DNA of 64,000 bases from DASXHZ01 sp036488085 (GTDB taxonomy: Bacteria; Acidobacteriota; Thermoanaerobaculia; Gp7-AA8). Both the position numbers and the translations under genes were made by a program. The first letter of the stretch is position 1; each line of letters opens with the position of its first letter. Below are positions 8,170 through 15,649 of the stretch, piece by piece. The stretch spans positions 1 to 64,000 of the forward strand of contig DASXHZ010000012.1 in the NCBI GenBank assembly GCA_036488085.1, written 5' to 3'. Under the pieces are notes generated by a model. That model was not told where the DNA came from. It searched no databases and saw only the letters and a list, made by a program, of their open reading frames with translations.

Positions 8170-8791
8170 TCTTTTGCTGCAGTTTGACCTCCGCCTCGGC
8201 GAGGCGGACGTAGATCGGCGTCACATCGATATAGCGGTCGAGCGCGTTTGCCCGGGCCAGCTCGTCTGCGCGCCGCGCGCATGCGGCGGCGACGTTGCCG
8301 TGCTGGAGGAAGTCGCCGACCTCGATCGCGAGGACGACGGCATCGCGTTCGACCTCCTTCGCGAGATGAGGCGGCTCGGTCTCGCGATGCCCTTCGAAGC
8401 GCGAGACGTAGAACTCGCCGCGGCCGGCGTCGTCGATCACGGCGATGCGCTCGAGCCCCGGCAGCGCGCCGGGACCGCTCCCCTCCCCGAGCGCGATCGC
8501 CTCGTGGGTCGACATCGCGCAGATCGGCTTGCCGAGGGCGAGAGCGAGGCCTTGGATCGTGGCGAGGCCGATACGAACGCCGGTGAACGAGCCGGGGCCG
8601 CGCGTCACCGCAAAGAGGTCGATCTCGTGGCGGTCGATGCCGCTTTCCGTGAGCAGCCAGTCAACGGCGGGGAGGAGCTTCTCGTTGCGCGACGAGCGTC
8701 CCTCCAGCGCGACCGCGCCGAGGAGCGTTCGGTCTCGGAGCAGCGCCACCGAGAAGATCGGCAGCGACGTATCGGCGGCGAGGATGAGCAT
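8162..8791 (-). CDS. tsaB: tRNA threonylcarbamoyladenosine biosynthesis protein TsaB
   Basis: A 209-residue protein of the ASKHA/Kae1-like fold. It partners TsaD and TsaE in making t6A at position 37 of ANN-decoding tRNAs. Diagnostic segments are the N-terminal ILAADTSLPIFSVALL and VTRGPGSFTGVRIGLATIQG. Length is normal for the family. It is the middle gene of a dCMP deaminase-tsaB-rimI run and overlaps rimI by 8 bases. No strong Shine-Dalgarno precedes it, so it is probably translated from the upstream mRNA. Confidence 0.88.
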   Translation of the reverse strand: MLILAADTSLPIFSVALLRDRTLLGAVALEGRSSRNEKLLPAVDWLLTESGIDRHEIDLFAVTRGPGSFTGVRIGLATIQGLALALGKPICAMSTHEAIALGEGSGPGALPGLERIAVIDDAGRGEFYVSRFEGHRETEPPHLAKEVERDAVVLAIEVGDFLQHGNVAAACARRADELARANALDRYIDVTPIYVRLAEAEVKLQQKNG

Positions 8792-8806
8792 TTCGATGTC
8801 AGGCCG

Positions 8807-9259
8807 TCAGGATGTCAGGGCGGGCGCTTCGGCGGGCGCGGGGATCTGCAGGTCGACGAGCTCGATCCCGATCTCGTCGGCGACCTGGCGCGAGCGCTCG
8901 TCGCGATAGAACTCGCCGAAGTAGATCTTCTTGATCCCTGCGTTCGCGATCAGTTTGAAGCAGTTCCAGCACGGCGATGCGGTGGTGTAAATCTCCCCGC
9001 CGTCGACGCCGACGCCGTTCTTTGCCGCCTGGAGGATGGCATTCGCCTCGGCGTGCACGGTCGTGATGCAGTGGCCATCCTCGACGACGCAGCCGACGTC
9101 TTCGCAGTGCGGCATGCCGCGCAGGGAGCCGTTGTAGCCGGTGGAGAGGACGGTGCGGTCGCGGACGATGACCGCTCCGACGTGCTTTCGGGAGCAGGTC
9201 GAACGGGTCGCGGCCTGATGGGCGATGCCCATGAAGTACGAGTGCCAGTCTTTTCGCAT
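8807..9259 (-). CDS. dCMP deaminase family protein
   Basis: A 150-residue zinc-dependent cytidine/deoxycytidylate deaminase. It probably converts dCMP to dUMP for thymidylate synthesis. The zinc site is complete: HAE (His69, catalytic Glu71) and PCWNC (Cys97, Cys100). The N-terminus MRKDWHSYFMGIAHQAATRS is typical, so ATG 9259 is chosen over in-frame upstream starts, whose extra residues look unlike any protein. TAGACT lies 10 nt upstream and there is no Shine-Dalgarno, so it may be leaderless. It heads the tsaB-rimI operon. Confidence 0.85.
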   Translation of the reverse strand: MRKDWHSYFMGIAHQAATRSTCSRKHVGAVIVRDRTVLSTGYNGSLRGMPHCEDVGCVVEDGHCITTVHAEANAILQAAKNGVGVDGGEIYTTASPCWNCFKLIANAGIKKIYFGEFYRDERSRQVADEIGIELVDLQIPAPAEAPALTS

Positions 9260-9468
9260 GCGGTAAGGCAGTCTAATGGTTGTCGGCGGCCGGTTGGGAG
9301 TCTGATTCAGGGATCGGAATCGCAGCTCACAGTTATTTGATCGCGACGACGTAGTTCTGCGCGTATGCGGCTCGAATATGCTGATCCGCCATATTCTCTC
9401 CATCCAAGTGCTTGCAGAATGAGGAGTTGTGGTTATCTGACTCATTCCGTGATTGGGTGTTTTTTGGG

Positions 9469-9496
9469 TTGACTCACCCCGCCTGGTTCATAACAA
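9469..9496 (+). promoter_or_regulatory. Putative sigma-70-type promoter of the M23 peptidase gene
   Basis: TTGACT at 9469-9474, a 16-nt spacer and TAACAA at 9491-9496. A T-run just upstream could be an UP-like element. The predicted RNA start near 9503 leaves ~45 nt of leader with AGGAG before ATG 9549. This is one of few classical promoter-plus-leader starts in the window. The rest of 9260-9468 shows nothing I can name. Confidence 0.45.
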
Positions 9497-9548
9497 TACG
9501 CCTTCGCCAAACGGACCAGGTCACCGGTTTCCAGTCAGGAGTCAGAGG

Positions 9549-10424
9549 ATGAATAAGCGTTATTCGACGATCATTTTCGTCCCGCATGCGCGGGCGAAGT
9601 TCCGGAAGCTGAAGGTATCGCACCGCCTTCTCTTCTCGATCGTCTCGCTTGTGACGTCTTCCCTCTGCCTCTCGACCTTCTTCTCGGTCCAGTACTTCAC
9701 GGCAATCTCGCAGACGCACGAACTGAACAAGCTCCAGAAGGAAAACCGGGAGCTGCAGACCGCGAACGAGCAGTTCAGCAAGTCGGTCGAGTCGCTCCGG
9801 ACGCAGCTCCACACCGTCGAGGACCGGACGCGCAAGCTGGCCATCATCGCCGGCATCACGACGCTCGATGAGACGTCGCAGGGCGGCGTCGGCGGCCTCC
9901 GGCCTTCGGAAGACACCGGCAATCCGTATCGTGACGACGTCGACAAGATGAGCTTCCGCTCCCATCGTCTCGACAGCGATCTCTCGGTGCTGGAGCAGAA
10001 GTTCGTGGCGCAGTCGCAGCTCCTCTCCTCCACCCCCTCCATCGCGCCGGTTCGCGGCATCCTCACCGACGGTTTCGGCGGACGTTCCGATCCGTTCACG
10101 GGCGAGGCGGGAACGCATAACGCGATCGACATCAGCTCCGCGGTCGGCCAGCCGGTCCGCGCCCCGGCCGACGGCCTGGTCGTGAAGGCGGAGTGGGCGA
10201 ACGGCTACGGCAACGTCGTCTACATCGCACACGGCTACGGCTATTCAACACGCTACGGCCACCTGAGCGGGTACGCCGTCAAGGCCGGCGCCCGCGTGAA
10301 GCGCGGCGACGTGATTGGCTACGTCGGCACGACCGGCCGTTCCACCGGACCGCATCTCCACTACGAGGTGCGCCTGAACAACAATCCGGTGAACCCGCTC
10401 GAGTACATCCTGAACGCGTTCTAA
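9549..10424 (+). CDS. M23 (LytM-type) metallopeptidase with membrane anchor and coiled coil
   Basis: A 291-residue cell-wall peptidase acting in the periplasm on peptidoglycan cross-links, or as a LytM-type amidase activator. A cytoplasmic basic N-terminus is followed by one membrane helix (~26-47) and a coiled coil (~50-100, HELNKLQKENRELQTANEQF). A linker leads to the M23 domain (~170-285). Zinc ligands are GTHNAIDI (His...Asp) and GPHLHYEVR (H-x-H). All catalytic residues appear present, so it may be enzymatically active. Start ATG 9549 has AGGAG upstream. It appears monocistronic and faces a type B element. Confidence 0.88.
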   Translation: MNKRYSTIIFVPHARAKFRKLKVSHRLLFSIVSLVTSSLCLSTFFSVQYFTAISQTHELNKLQKENRELQTANEQFSKSVESLRTQLHTVEDRTRKLAIIAGITTLDETSQGGVGGLRPSEDTGNPYRDDVDKMSFRSHRLDSDLSVLEQKFVAQSQLLSSTPSIAPVRGILTDGFGGRSDPFTGEAGTHNAIDISSAVGQPVRAPADGLVVKAEWANGYGNVVYIAHGYGYSTRYGHLSGYAVKAGARVKRGDVIGYVGTTGRSTGPHLHYEVRLNNNPVNPLEYILNAF

Positions 10425-10429
10425 GGCGG

Positions 10430-10500
10430 GTTAAAGGCGGGTTACGGAGTTGCGAGGTTTCGAGGTTTAAAACCGCGTAACCCCGCAACCGCGTAACCCC
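10430..10500. repeat. Type B inverted-repeat element between convergent genes
   Basis: GGGTTACGGAGTTGCGAGG on the left and the complementary CGTAACCCCGCAACCGCG on the right fill the gap between two gene 3' ends (10424 and 10500). The position suggests a bidirectional transcription stop, although no U-tract is evident. Confidence 0.75.
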
Positions 10501-12260
10501 TAGTACAGCCGCCGCCCCACCATCCCCTGCTCGTCAGGTTCGTTGGTGAGGAGCCAGCCGACGATGTCTCCGGGGACGAAACGTTGCGCGGGGTAGGTCT
10601 TCGCGTCGAGTGCCGCGGACCCTCGGTGGATGACGTCGGGGGCGACGATGTCGCGTAGCCGCTGCTGCCAGCGCTCGAAGTTCTCGATGCGGAGGTCGAC
10701 CCAGCCAGTGAGCGCGTAACGTTCGATGGCGTCGCGATCGAGCGCAACCACTGTCCCCTCGGGGCCCGCCGGCGGAATGCTGACACGCGGGCCGCGCGTG
10801 AGCACCAGCGCGCCGTCCTTCTCGCGCAGGATCGGCAGGCCGATCGTCACGATCTGGCTGATGATCCGCGGATTCGCCGCCGCGTACTCTTCGACGCGCC
10901 GCTGCATGTCGGCCGGCGCGATCGACTGAATCGCCCCGATCTCGTCCGTCTGTTTCGCTTGCAGGGCCGCCTTCAGAATCAAATGCGCCTCGGCGAGGAG
11001 CTTCGAGAGCTTCGGCGGCCCGAGGTGGCCGATCGCGATGGAGGGCAAGACCTCGTCGTGCATCTCGTCCTCGAGGCGCTGCATCTCGCGGATCGCATGC
11101 TCGCGGAGGACGCCCGCGCGATACGACGGCTCGGTGATCGCGCCGTCGATCGCCGCGAGGACGTCGCGCCCGGTCGACGCGCCGAGGATCTCGAGCACGA
11201 CGGTGCGCGCGACCTCCTCGGGAGTCACGTACTCCATCTGTCGCGGGTACGTGATCGCCTGGAACTCGCCGATGGAGAAGAAGCCGTTCTCGCCGGTATC
11301 GGCGCCGATGATCTCGAGCTTCACGTCGCCGCCTTCGAAGCGGCCGTACTCGCCCGGCGTCTCCTGCAACTGCAGTTGCGATCCGAGCGTCTCGTCGCGC
11401 GCGTTCACGAGGTAGGCGGGCGCGCTCTCGCCGCGCAGCTTGATGTGCCGCCGCGCGACCTGCCGGAAGCCGATCATCGCTCCCGGCTTCACTTCCTTCA
11501 CGATCGATCCCGACGGCGTGCGCGCGAGGAGGAACAGCAGTCCCGTATGCGCGAACCCGATCGCCGACTTCGCCACCAACTGCGGCGACGGCTTGTCCTC
11601 GGAGTGGGTGTACGGGATGTTGATGCCCATCCCACCCGTCCCGGTCGTTCCGACTTTCACGTAGATCCGGACGCCGGTCTGCTCCAGCGCGCGGTGGAGG
11701 AAGAGGATGTGCCGGGTGATCTGCGGAATCCCCTGCGAGATCAGCAGCTCGCGGACAGCGCGAAAGAGCGGATCGAGCTCGCTCCGGTCGATGCTGCCGC
11801 TGCGCGCTTCCACGCCGTCGAGCAGCGACTTCACCTTCTGCGATGCCTTGAACTCGTCCTGATAGCTGATGGCCGTCGCGGTATTGATGCAGTCGACGAT
11901 GACTTCCGGTTTGTGCTCGTCGATCAGGTGGAAGAGCGCCGAGCGGGTGTAGTCGGCTTCGCGCGAGAAGATCTCGCTGAACAGATCGTCGTAGTGCTCG
12001 CGCGAGGAGAGGATCGACCCGCGGTCGACACCCTGGAGGGACTGCGGCAGGAAGATGTTTCCAGCAGCGCCTGCAAACTCGACGTCGTCGATCTCCTCAC
12101 GCAGCGAGCGGATGGCGTCATCGACTTCCGGCTGCGCCAACGATGCGATGACGATGCGCGACGGCCGCAGCTCGCGCGCCGCTTCGCGCGCGACCTGGAC
12201 GCCGACCATGCCGGCGCCGCCGAGGATGAGCATCGTTCCGCCGCTGGGGCGGCGTGTCAC
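10500..12260 (-). CDS. Large Rossmann-fold NAD(P)-binding protein of unknown function
   Basis: A 586-residue soluble protein. The N-terminus MLILGGAGMVGVQVAREAA is a classical GxxGxxG dinucleotide-binding fold, as in epimerases, SDRs and saccharopine dehydrogenase-like enzymes. Later segments (VKVGTTGTGGMGINIPY, FAHTGLLFLLARTPSG) are Gly-rich and may hold substrate, but I recognise no catalytic Ser-Tyr-Lys set. GTG 12260 overlaps the trxB stop as GTGA, which argues for this start; ATG 12233 is an alternative. Co-transcription with trxB suggests a redox role, by context only. Confidence 0.65.
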   Translation of the reverse strand: MTRRPSGGTMLILGGAGMVGVQVAREAARELRPSRIVIASLAQPEVDDAIRSLREEIDDVEFAGAAGNIFLPQSLQGVDRGSILSSREHYDDLFSEIFSREADYTRSALFHLIDEHKPEVIVDCINTATAISYQDEFKASQKVKSLLDGVEARSGSIDRSELDPLFRAVRELLISQGIPQITRHILFLHRALEQTGVRIYVKVGTTGTGGMGINIPYTHSEDKPSPQLVAKSAIGFAHTGLLFLLARTPSGSIVKEVKPGAMIGFRQVARRHIKLRGESAPAYLVNARDETLGSQLQLQETPGEYGRFEGGDVKLEIIGADTGENGFFSIGEFQAITYPRQMEYVTPEEVARTVVLEILGASTGRDVLAAIDGAITEPSYRAGVLREHAIREMQRLEDEMHDEVLPSIAIGHLGPPKLSKLLAEAHLILKAALQAKQTDEIGAIQSIAPADMQRRVEEYAAANPRIISQIVTIGLPILREKDGALVLTRGPRVSIPPAGPEGTVVALDRDAIERYALTGWVDLRIENFERWQQRLRDIVAPDVIHRGSAALDAKTYPAQRFVPGDIVGWLLTNEPDEQGMVGRRLY

Positions 12261-13243
12261 AGACGATCCTCTTCGCCTATCGGAAGATCCCAACGTTCCG
12301 TGATGCGCTCGTGCGTGAGCCAGCGCTCGCAGTCGAGCGCCGCCTGGCATCCGCTGCCGGCCGCGGTCACGGCCTGGCGGTAGATGTGGTCGACGCAGTC
12401 GCCCGCGGCGAAGACGCCGAGGATGTTCGTGGAGGTCGAGTGGCGGTGCGGCTGCACGATGTAGCCGCGCTCGTCGAGCTCGAGCTGCCCCGCGTACGCC
12501 GACGTGTTGGGCGTGTGCCCGATGGCGACGAAGAGCCCCTGCGCCTTCATGTCGGTGACTTCACCCGAGACCATGTTCTTGATCTTGAGCGCCGTGACGC
12601 CGCCCTCTTTCGTCCCGATGACCTCGTCGACGACGCTGTTGTAGACGAATTCGATCTTGGGGTTCGACCGCGCGCGCTCCTGCATGATCTTCGACGCGCG
12701 CAACTCCTCGCGGCGATGCACGATGGTCACCTTCGAGGCGAACTTGGTGAGGAACGTCGCCTCCTCCATCGCGGAGTCGCCGCCGCCGACGACCACGATC
12801 TCCTTGTTCTTGAAGAAGAAGCCGTCGCAGGTCGCGCAATACGAGACGCCGAAGCCCTGCAGCGCTTTCTCGGACGGCAAGCCGATCTGCATCGCCGACG
12901 CACCGGCGGCCACGATGACCGAGTACGCCTCGTACTCGTGCTGGTCGGTCGTGATCCTGAGTGGATGCTGGCGGAACGCGACGCTCTCGACCTGTTCGAT
13001 GCGGAAGACGGCGCCGAAGCGCTCCGCCTGCTGGCGCATGAGGTCCATCAGCTTCGGGCCGAGCACTCCCTCGGGGAAGCCGGGGTAGTTCTCGACGTCG
13101 GTGGTGATCGTGAGCTGGCCGCCGGGCTGCATCCCTTCGATGACGAGCGGCGCGAGGTTGGCGCGAGCGAGGTAGAGGGCGGCGGTGCAGCCGGCCGGCC
13201 CCGACCCGATCACGATGACTTTGAATTCGGTGCTCCGTTCCAT
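12257..13243 (-). CDS. trxB: Thioredoxin-disulfide reductase
   Basis: A 328-residue FAD enzyme that passes electrons from NADPH to thioredoxin. FAD site GSGPAG (13-18), redox-active CATC (Cys136, Cys139), NADPH site GGGDSA (153-158) followed by HRR, and the second FAD motif GVFAAGDC are all present. Length is normal. It heads a two-gene operon with the Rossmann-fold protein (GTGA overlap). The start is 9 nt from a TAGAAT -10 box facing the carbonic anhydrase promoter, with no Shine-Dalgarno, so the mRNA is probably leaderless. Confidence 0.93.
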   Translation of the reverse strand: MERSTEFKVIVIGSGPAGCTAALYLARANLAPLVIEGMQPGGQLTITTDVENYPGFPEGVLGPKLMDLMRQQAERFGAVFRIEQVESVAFRQHPLRITTDQHEYEAYSVIVAAGASAMQIGLPSEKALQGFGVSYCATCDGFFFKNKEIVVVGGGDSAMEEATFLTKFASKVTIVHRREELRASKIMQERARSNPKIEFVYNSVVDEVIGTKEGGVTALKIKNMVSGEVTDMKAQGLFVAIGHTPNTSAYAGQLELDERGYIVQPHRHSTSTNILGVFAAGDCVDHIYRQAVTAAGSGCQAALDCERWLTHERITERWDLPIGEEDRL

Positions 13244-13252
13244 GGCCCGGGC

Positions 13253-13264
13253 ATTCTATACACT
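13253..13264. promoter_or_regulatory. Back-to-back divergent -10 boxes (trxB / carbonic anhydrase)
   Basis: ATTCTATACACT contains TAGAAT on the minus strand (13253-13258) directly abutting TACACT on the plus strand (13259-13264). Each box lies exactly 9 nt from its start codon (trxB ATG 13243; carbonic anhydrase ATG 13274). No Shine-Dalgarno fits on either side. This is a compact bidirectional promoter giving two leaderless mRNAs, inferred from sequence alone. Confidence 0.6.
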
Positions 13265-13273
13265 GCGCCGCGA

Positions 13274-13855
13274 ATGAAGACCCTTCCCGAGCTCTTCGCA
13301 AACAACGTCGCCTGGGCGCGGCGGAAGACGGCGAACGATCCCCTCTATTTCACCCGCCTCGTGAACATCCAGAGGCCCGAATACCTCTGGATCGGCTGCT
13401 CGGACAGCCGCGTCCCGGCCAACGAGATCGTCGGTCTCGCGCCCGGCGAGATGTTCGTCCATCGCAACATCGCAAACATCGTGGTCCCGACCGATCCGAA
13501 CGCCATGGCGGTCATCGAGTTCGCCATCGAGCAGCTCGGCGTACGGCACGTCATCGTCACGGGCCACTACCGCTGCGGCGGCGTCCGCGCCGCGCTGGAG
13601 CGCAATGCGACCGGCGTCACGAAGGAGTGGCTCGCACCGCTCGAAAGCCTCGCGGTCGAGCAGAAGCCGGTGCTCGACGCGCTTCCGACGTTCGACGAGC
13701 GGTGGGCGAAGCTGTGTGAGCTGAACGTCATCCGCCAAGTCGAGACGCTGCAGCAGTGGAAACAGGGCCGCTCGGTGATGCTGCACGGCTGGATCTATGA
13801 CCTCGCGGACGGCCTGCTGAAGGATCTCGAGCTCGACGTCGATCAGCCGCTCTGA
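13274..13855 (+). CDS. can: Beta-class carbonic anhydrase
   Basis: A 193-residue zinc enzyme that interconverts CO2 and bicarbonate. Zinc ligands and the catalytic dyad are CSDSR (Cys42, Asp44, Arg46) and GHYRCGG (His98, Cys101). The FVHRNIAN and AVIEFAIEQLGV segments are typical. It is a little shorter than the usual ~210-220 residues at the C-terminus but complete in the core. It is transcribed divergently from trxB from a shared -10 region and faces a type E palindrome. Confidence 0.9.
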   Translation: MKTLPELFANNVAWARRKTANDPLYFTRLVNIQRPEYLWIGCSDSRVPANEIVGLAPGEMFVHRNIANIVVPTDPNAMAVIEFAIEQLGVRHVIVTGHYRCGGVRAALERNATGVTKEWLAPLESLAVEQKPVLDALPTFDERWAKLCELNVIRQVETLQQWKQGRSVMLHGWIYDLADGLLKDLELDVDQPL

Positions 13856-13862
13856 AGAAGCG

Positions 13863-13947
13863 TTCACCACAGAGGCACAGAGAGCACAGAGAGCACAGAG
13901 GTTTATTCAAGAAAAAATCTCTGTGTCCTCTGTGCCTCTGTGGTGAA
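13863..13947. repeat. Inverted-repeat element type E (CACAGAGGCACAGAG family)
   Basis: TTCACCACAGAGGCACAGAG (13863-13882) is a perfect 20-bp reverse complement of 13928-13947, with extra GCACAGAGA units between and an A-rich loop (GAAAAAATC). It exactly fills the gap between two converging genes, so bidirectional termination is plausible. The simple CACAGAG repeat character matches the other elements of this window. Confidence 0.85.
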
Positions 13948-15048
13948 TCACTTCTTGAGCGCCGCCAGCATCGTGTCGCCGAGGACCTTCTTCTGCCACT
14001 CGCGCATGGCGGGGACGTCGTAGGTGCCGGTGGCGGCGACGGCGGCGAGGACGTGGCGCGGGGCAAGGACGGCGCGGTCGATCTTCAGCTCGGTGGCGAC
14101 TTTGTCGCGCACCTTCTTCATCCGTTCGACGCGCGCTTCCAGCTCGCGGTCGCGCAGCCACTGCTTCGGCTCGTTCTTCTCCGGCAGGTCGCTCTCGTCG
14201 ATGGCCATGGCGGCGCGGATGATGTTCACCAGCTCGCGCCCGTAGCGATCGACGACGTACTTCGACATCCCCTTGATCTTCGCGAGATCGGCGCCCGTCA
14301 CCGGCCGCGCTTTCGACATCTCGAGCAGTTGCTCGTTCCCGGTCACCTTGAACGGCGGCCGGTCGCCTTTGCGCGCGTGCGTGTCGCGCCAGGAGTGGAG
14401 CTCGCGCAGGACGGCGAGCGACCGGCGGTCGAAGCCGCTGATGTTCTTCATCTTCCGCCACGGCTCCGGATCTTCGTTCTTTTCGTAACGGACGGTCTCC
14501 AGACGCGCGAACTCTTCGATCGCCCACTCCCACCGTCCCAGCGCTTCCAGCTCCTGGCGCAATTTCCCTGCGAGCTCGATGAGGTAGTGCGTGTCGAGCG
14601 CCGCGTATTCGAGCATGTCGGGCGGCAGCGGACGCATCGCCCAGTCGGCGCGCTGGTGGGTCTTGTTCAGCTTCACGCCGAAGTGCCGTTCCAGCAGCGC
14701 CGCGAGTCCGAATGCCTCGTACCCGAGGAGCTGCGCGCAGATCGACGTGTCGATCAGGTTCGATACGACGAAGCCGAAATCGCGATTCAGAATCCGGAGG
14801 TCGTAGTCGCCGCCGTGCAGGATCTTCGTGATGGCCGGATCGCCGAGGAGGTTGCCGAACGATTCGAGCCGGATGCCGCTGAGCGGATCGATGACGACGT
14901 CCTCGCCCCCCGCCGACATCTGGATCAAACAGACTTTGTCGAAGTATGAATGCAGCGAATCGGCCTCGGTGTCGACCGCCACGACCGCATTCGCAGCCAT
15001 GCGCGTCATCGCCTCGTCGAACGGCGCCTGCGTTTCGATCCACTTCAT
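13948..15048 (-). CDS. rnd: Ribonuclease D
   Basis: A 366-residue 3'-5' exoribonuclease that trims tRNA precursors. The DEDDy active site is visible: Exo I DTEAD (Asp26, Glu28), Exo II around HGGDYD (Asp81/Asp83), Exo III YAALD (Tyr148, Asp152). An HRDC nucleic-acid-binding domain follows (~205-290) with an RNase D C-terminal helical region. It overlaps the upstream gene by 4 bases (ATGA), so the two form an operon running away from recQ. Confidence 0.9.
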   Translation of the reverse strand: MKWIETQAPFDEAMTRMAANAVVAVDTEADSLHSYFDKVCLIQMSAGGEDVVIDPLSGIRLESFGNLLGDPAITKILHGGDYDLRILNRDFGFVVSNLIDTSICAQLLGYEAFGLAALLERHFGVKLNKTHQRADWAMRPLPPDMLEYAALDTHYLIELAGKLRQELEALGRWEWAIEEFARLETVRYEKNEDPEPWRKMKNISGFDRRSLAVLRELHSWRDTHARKGDRPPFKVTGNEQLLEMSKARPVTGADLAKIKGMSKYVVDRYGRELVNIIRAAMAIDESDLPEKNEPKQWLRDRELEARVERMKKVRDKVATELKIDRAVLAPRHVLAAVAATGTYDVPAMREWQKKVLGDTMLAALKK

Positions 15049-15614
15049 TCGGGGACCACCAGCTCCCGCAACCCGATCGACGTCAGTTTCCGGTTGTAAG
15101 CCATCCGATCGAACTCCGAAGATTCGATGAGTTTCATGAGCGAGGTCACATCATTCGACATTTGCAAAAGAAGCGCGAAGTCTTCAGGGCGTGGAACCTT
15201 GATTGAGTTGCCGGTGGCCGGTGGCCGGTCGCCAGATCCCTCTCCGGCCACCGGCCACTGGCCACTGGCGACTCCGTCAGCCACCATCCTTCCATACAAC
15301 GCGTTCGACGCGACCAGCACGTGCACCCTCACCTCCTCGAAGTGCATCGGGATGAGGTCGAGCTCCTCGGTGGCGGCGATCTCGTCGCGGTCGACGCGGA
15401 AGCCGCGGTTGCTGGCCATCATGGCGACCTGATTCATCTGCTGCGGGCCCATGGTGGCGATGACGTCGATCGAGCCGCTGTCGACCGGCGTGCCGAGGTA
15501 TGCGGCGCGGGCGACGTTGCCGGCGAAGACGTAGTCGAGGCGCTGGCGCGCCAGGAGGTCGGCAACGGCGGCAATCGCTTGCTCGTAAAGCGGCGACGCC
15601 GCGATGCGATGCAT
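15045..15614 (-). CDS. Nucleotidyltransferase-fold hypothetical protein carrying an in-frame palindromic insert
   Basis: 189 residues. The first ~105 look like a minimal nucleotidyltransferase-type fold (LDYVFAGNVARAAYLGTPVDSGSIDVIATM), as in AbiEii-like or DUF6036-like proteins; a G-S...D-x-D site is only partly recognisable. Residues ~114-136 (ASGQWPVAGEGSGDRPPATG) are translation of a type D palindromic element (15205-15275), and the frame resumes with PRPEDFALLLQM. It is coupled to rnd by ATGA. TAGAAT lies 8 nt before ATG 15614, suggesting a leaderless start. Activity is uncertain. Confidence 0.65.
   Translation of the reverse strand: MHRIAASPLYEQAIAAVADLLARQRLDYVFAGNVARAAYLGTPVDSGSIDVIATMGPQQMNQVAMMASNRGFRVDRDEIAATEELDLIPMHFEEVRVHVLVASNALYGRMVADGVASGQWPVAGEGSGDRPPATGNSIKVPRPEDFALLLQMSNDVTSLMKLIESSEFDRMAYNRKLTSIGLRELVVPE
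15205..15275. repeat. Type D inverted-repeat element inside a coding sequence
   Basis: CCGGTGGCCGGTGGCCGG on the left and CCGGCCACCGGCCACTGG on the right form a hairpin within the nucleotidyltransferase-like gene, kept in frame. A half-copy (26562-26590) lies inside a GT2 gene. Confidence 0.8.
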
Positions 15615-15622
15615 GGCGGCCG

Positions 15623-15632
15623 ATTCTACATT
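15623..15632. promoter_or_regulatory. Overlapping divergent -10 boxes (hypothetical / recQ)
   Basis: ATTCTACATT reads TAGAAT on the minus strand (15623-15628, 8 nt from ATG 15614) and TACATT on the plus strand (15627-15632). It closely resembles the trxB/can element ATTCTATACA. recQ starts 17 nt beyond; a nearer TAACCT (15639-15644) leaves only 5 nt before its GTG, so the recQ side is less certain. Confidence 0.45.
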
Positions 15633-15649
15633 CCGAGGTAACCTGAGTC

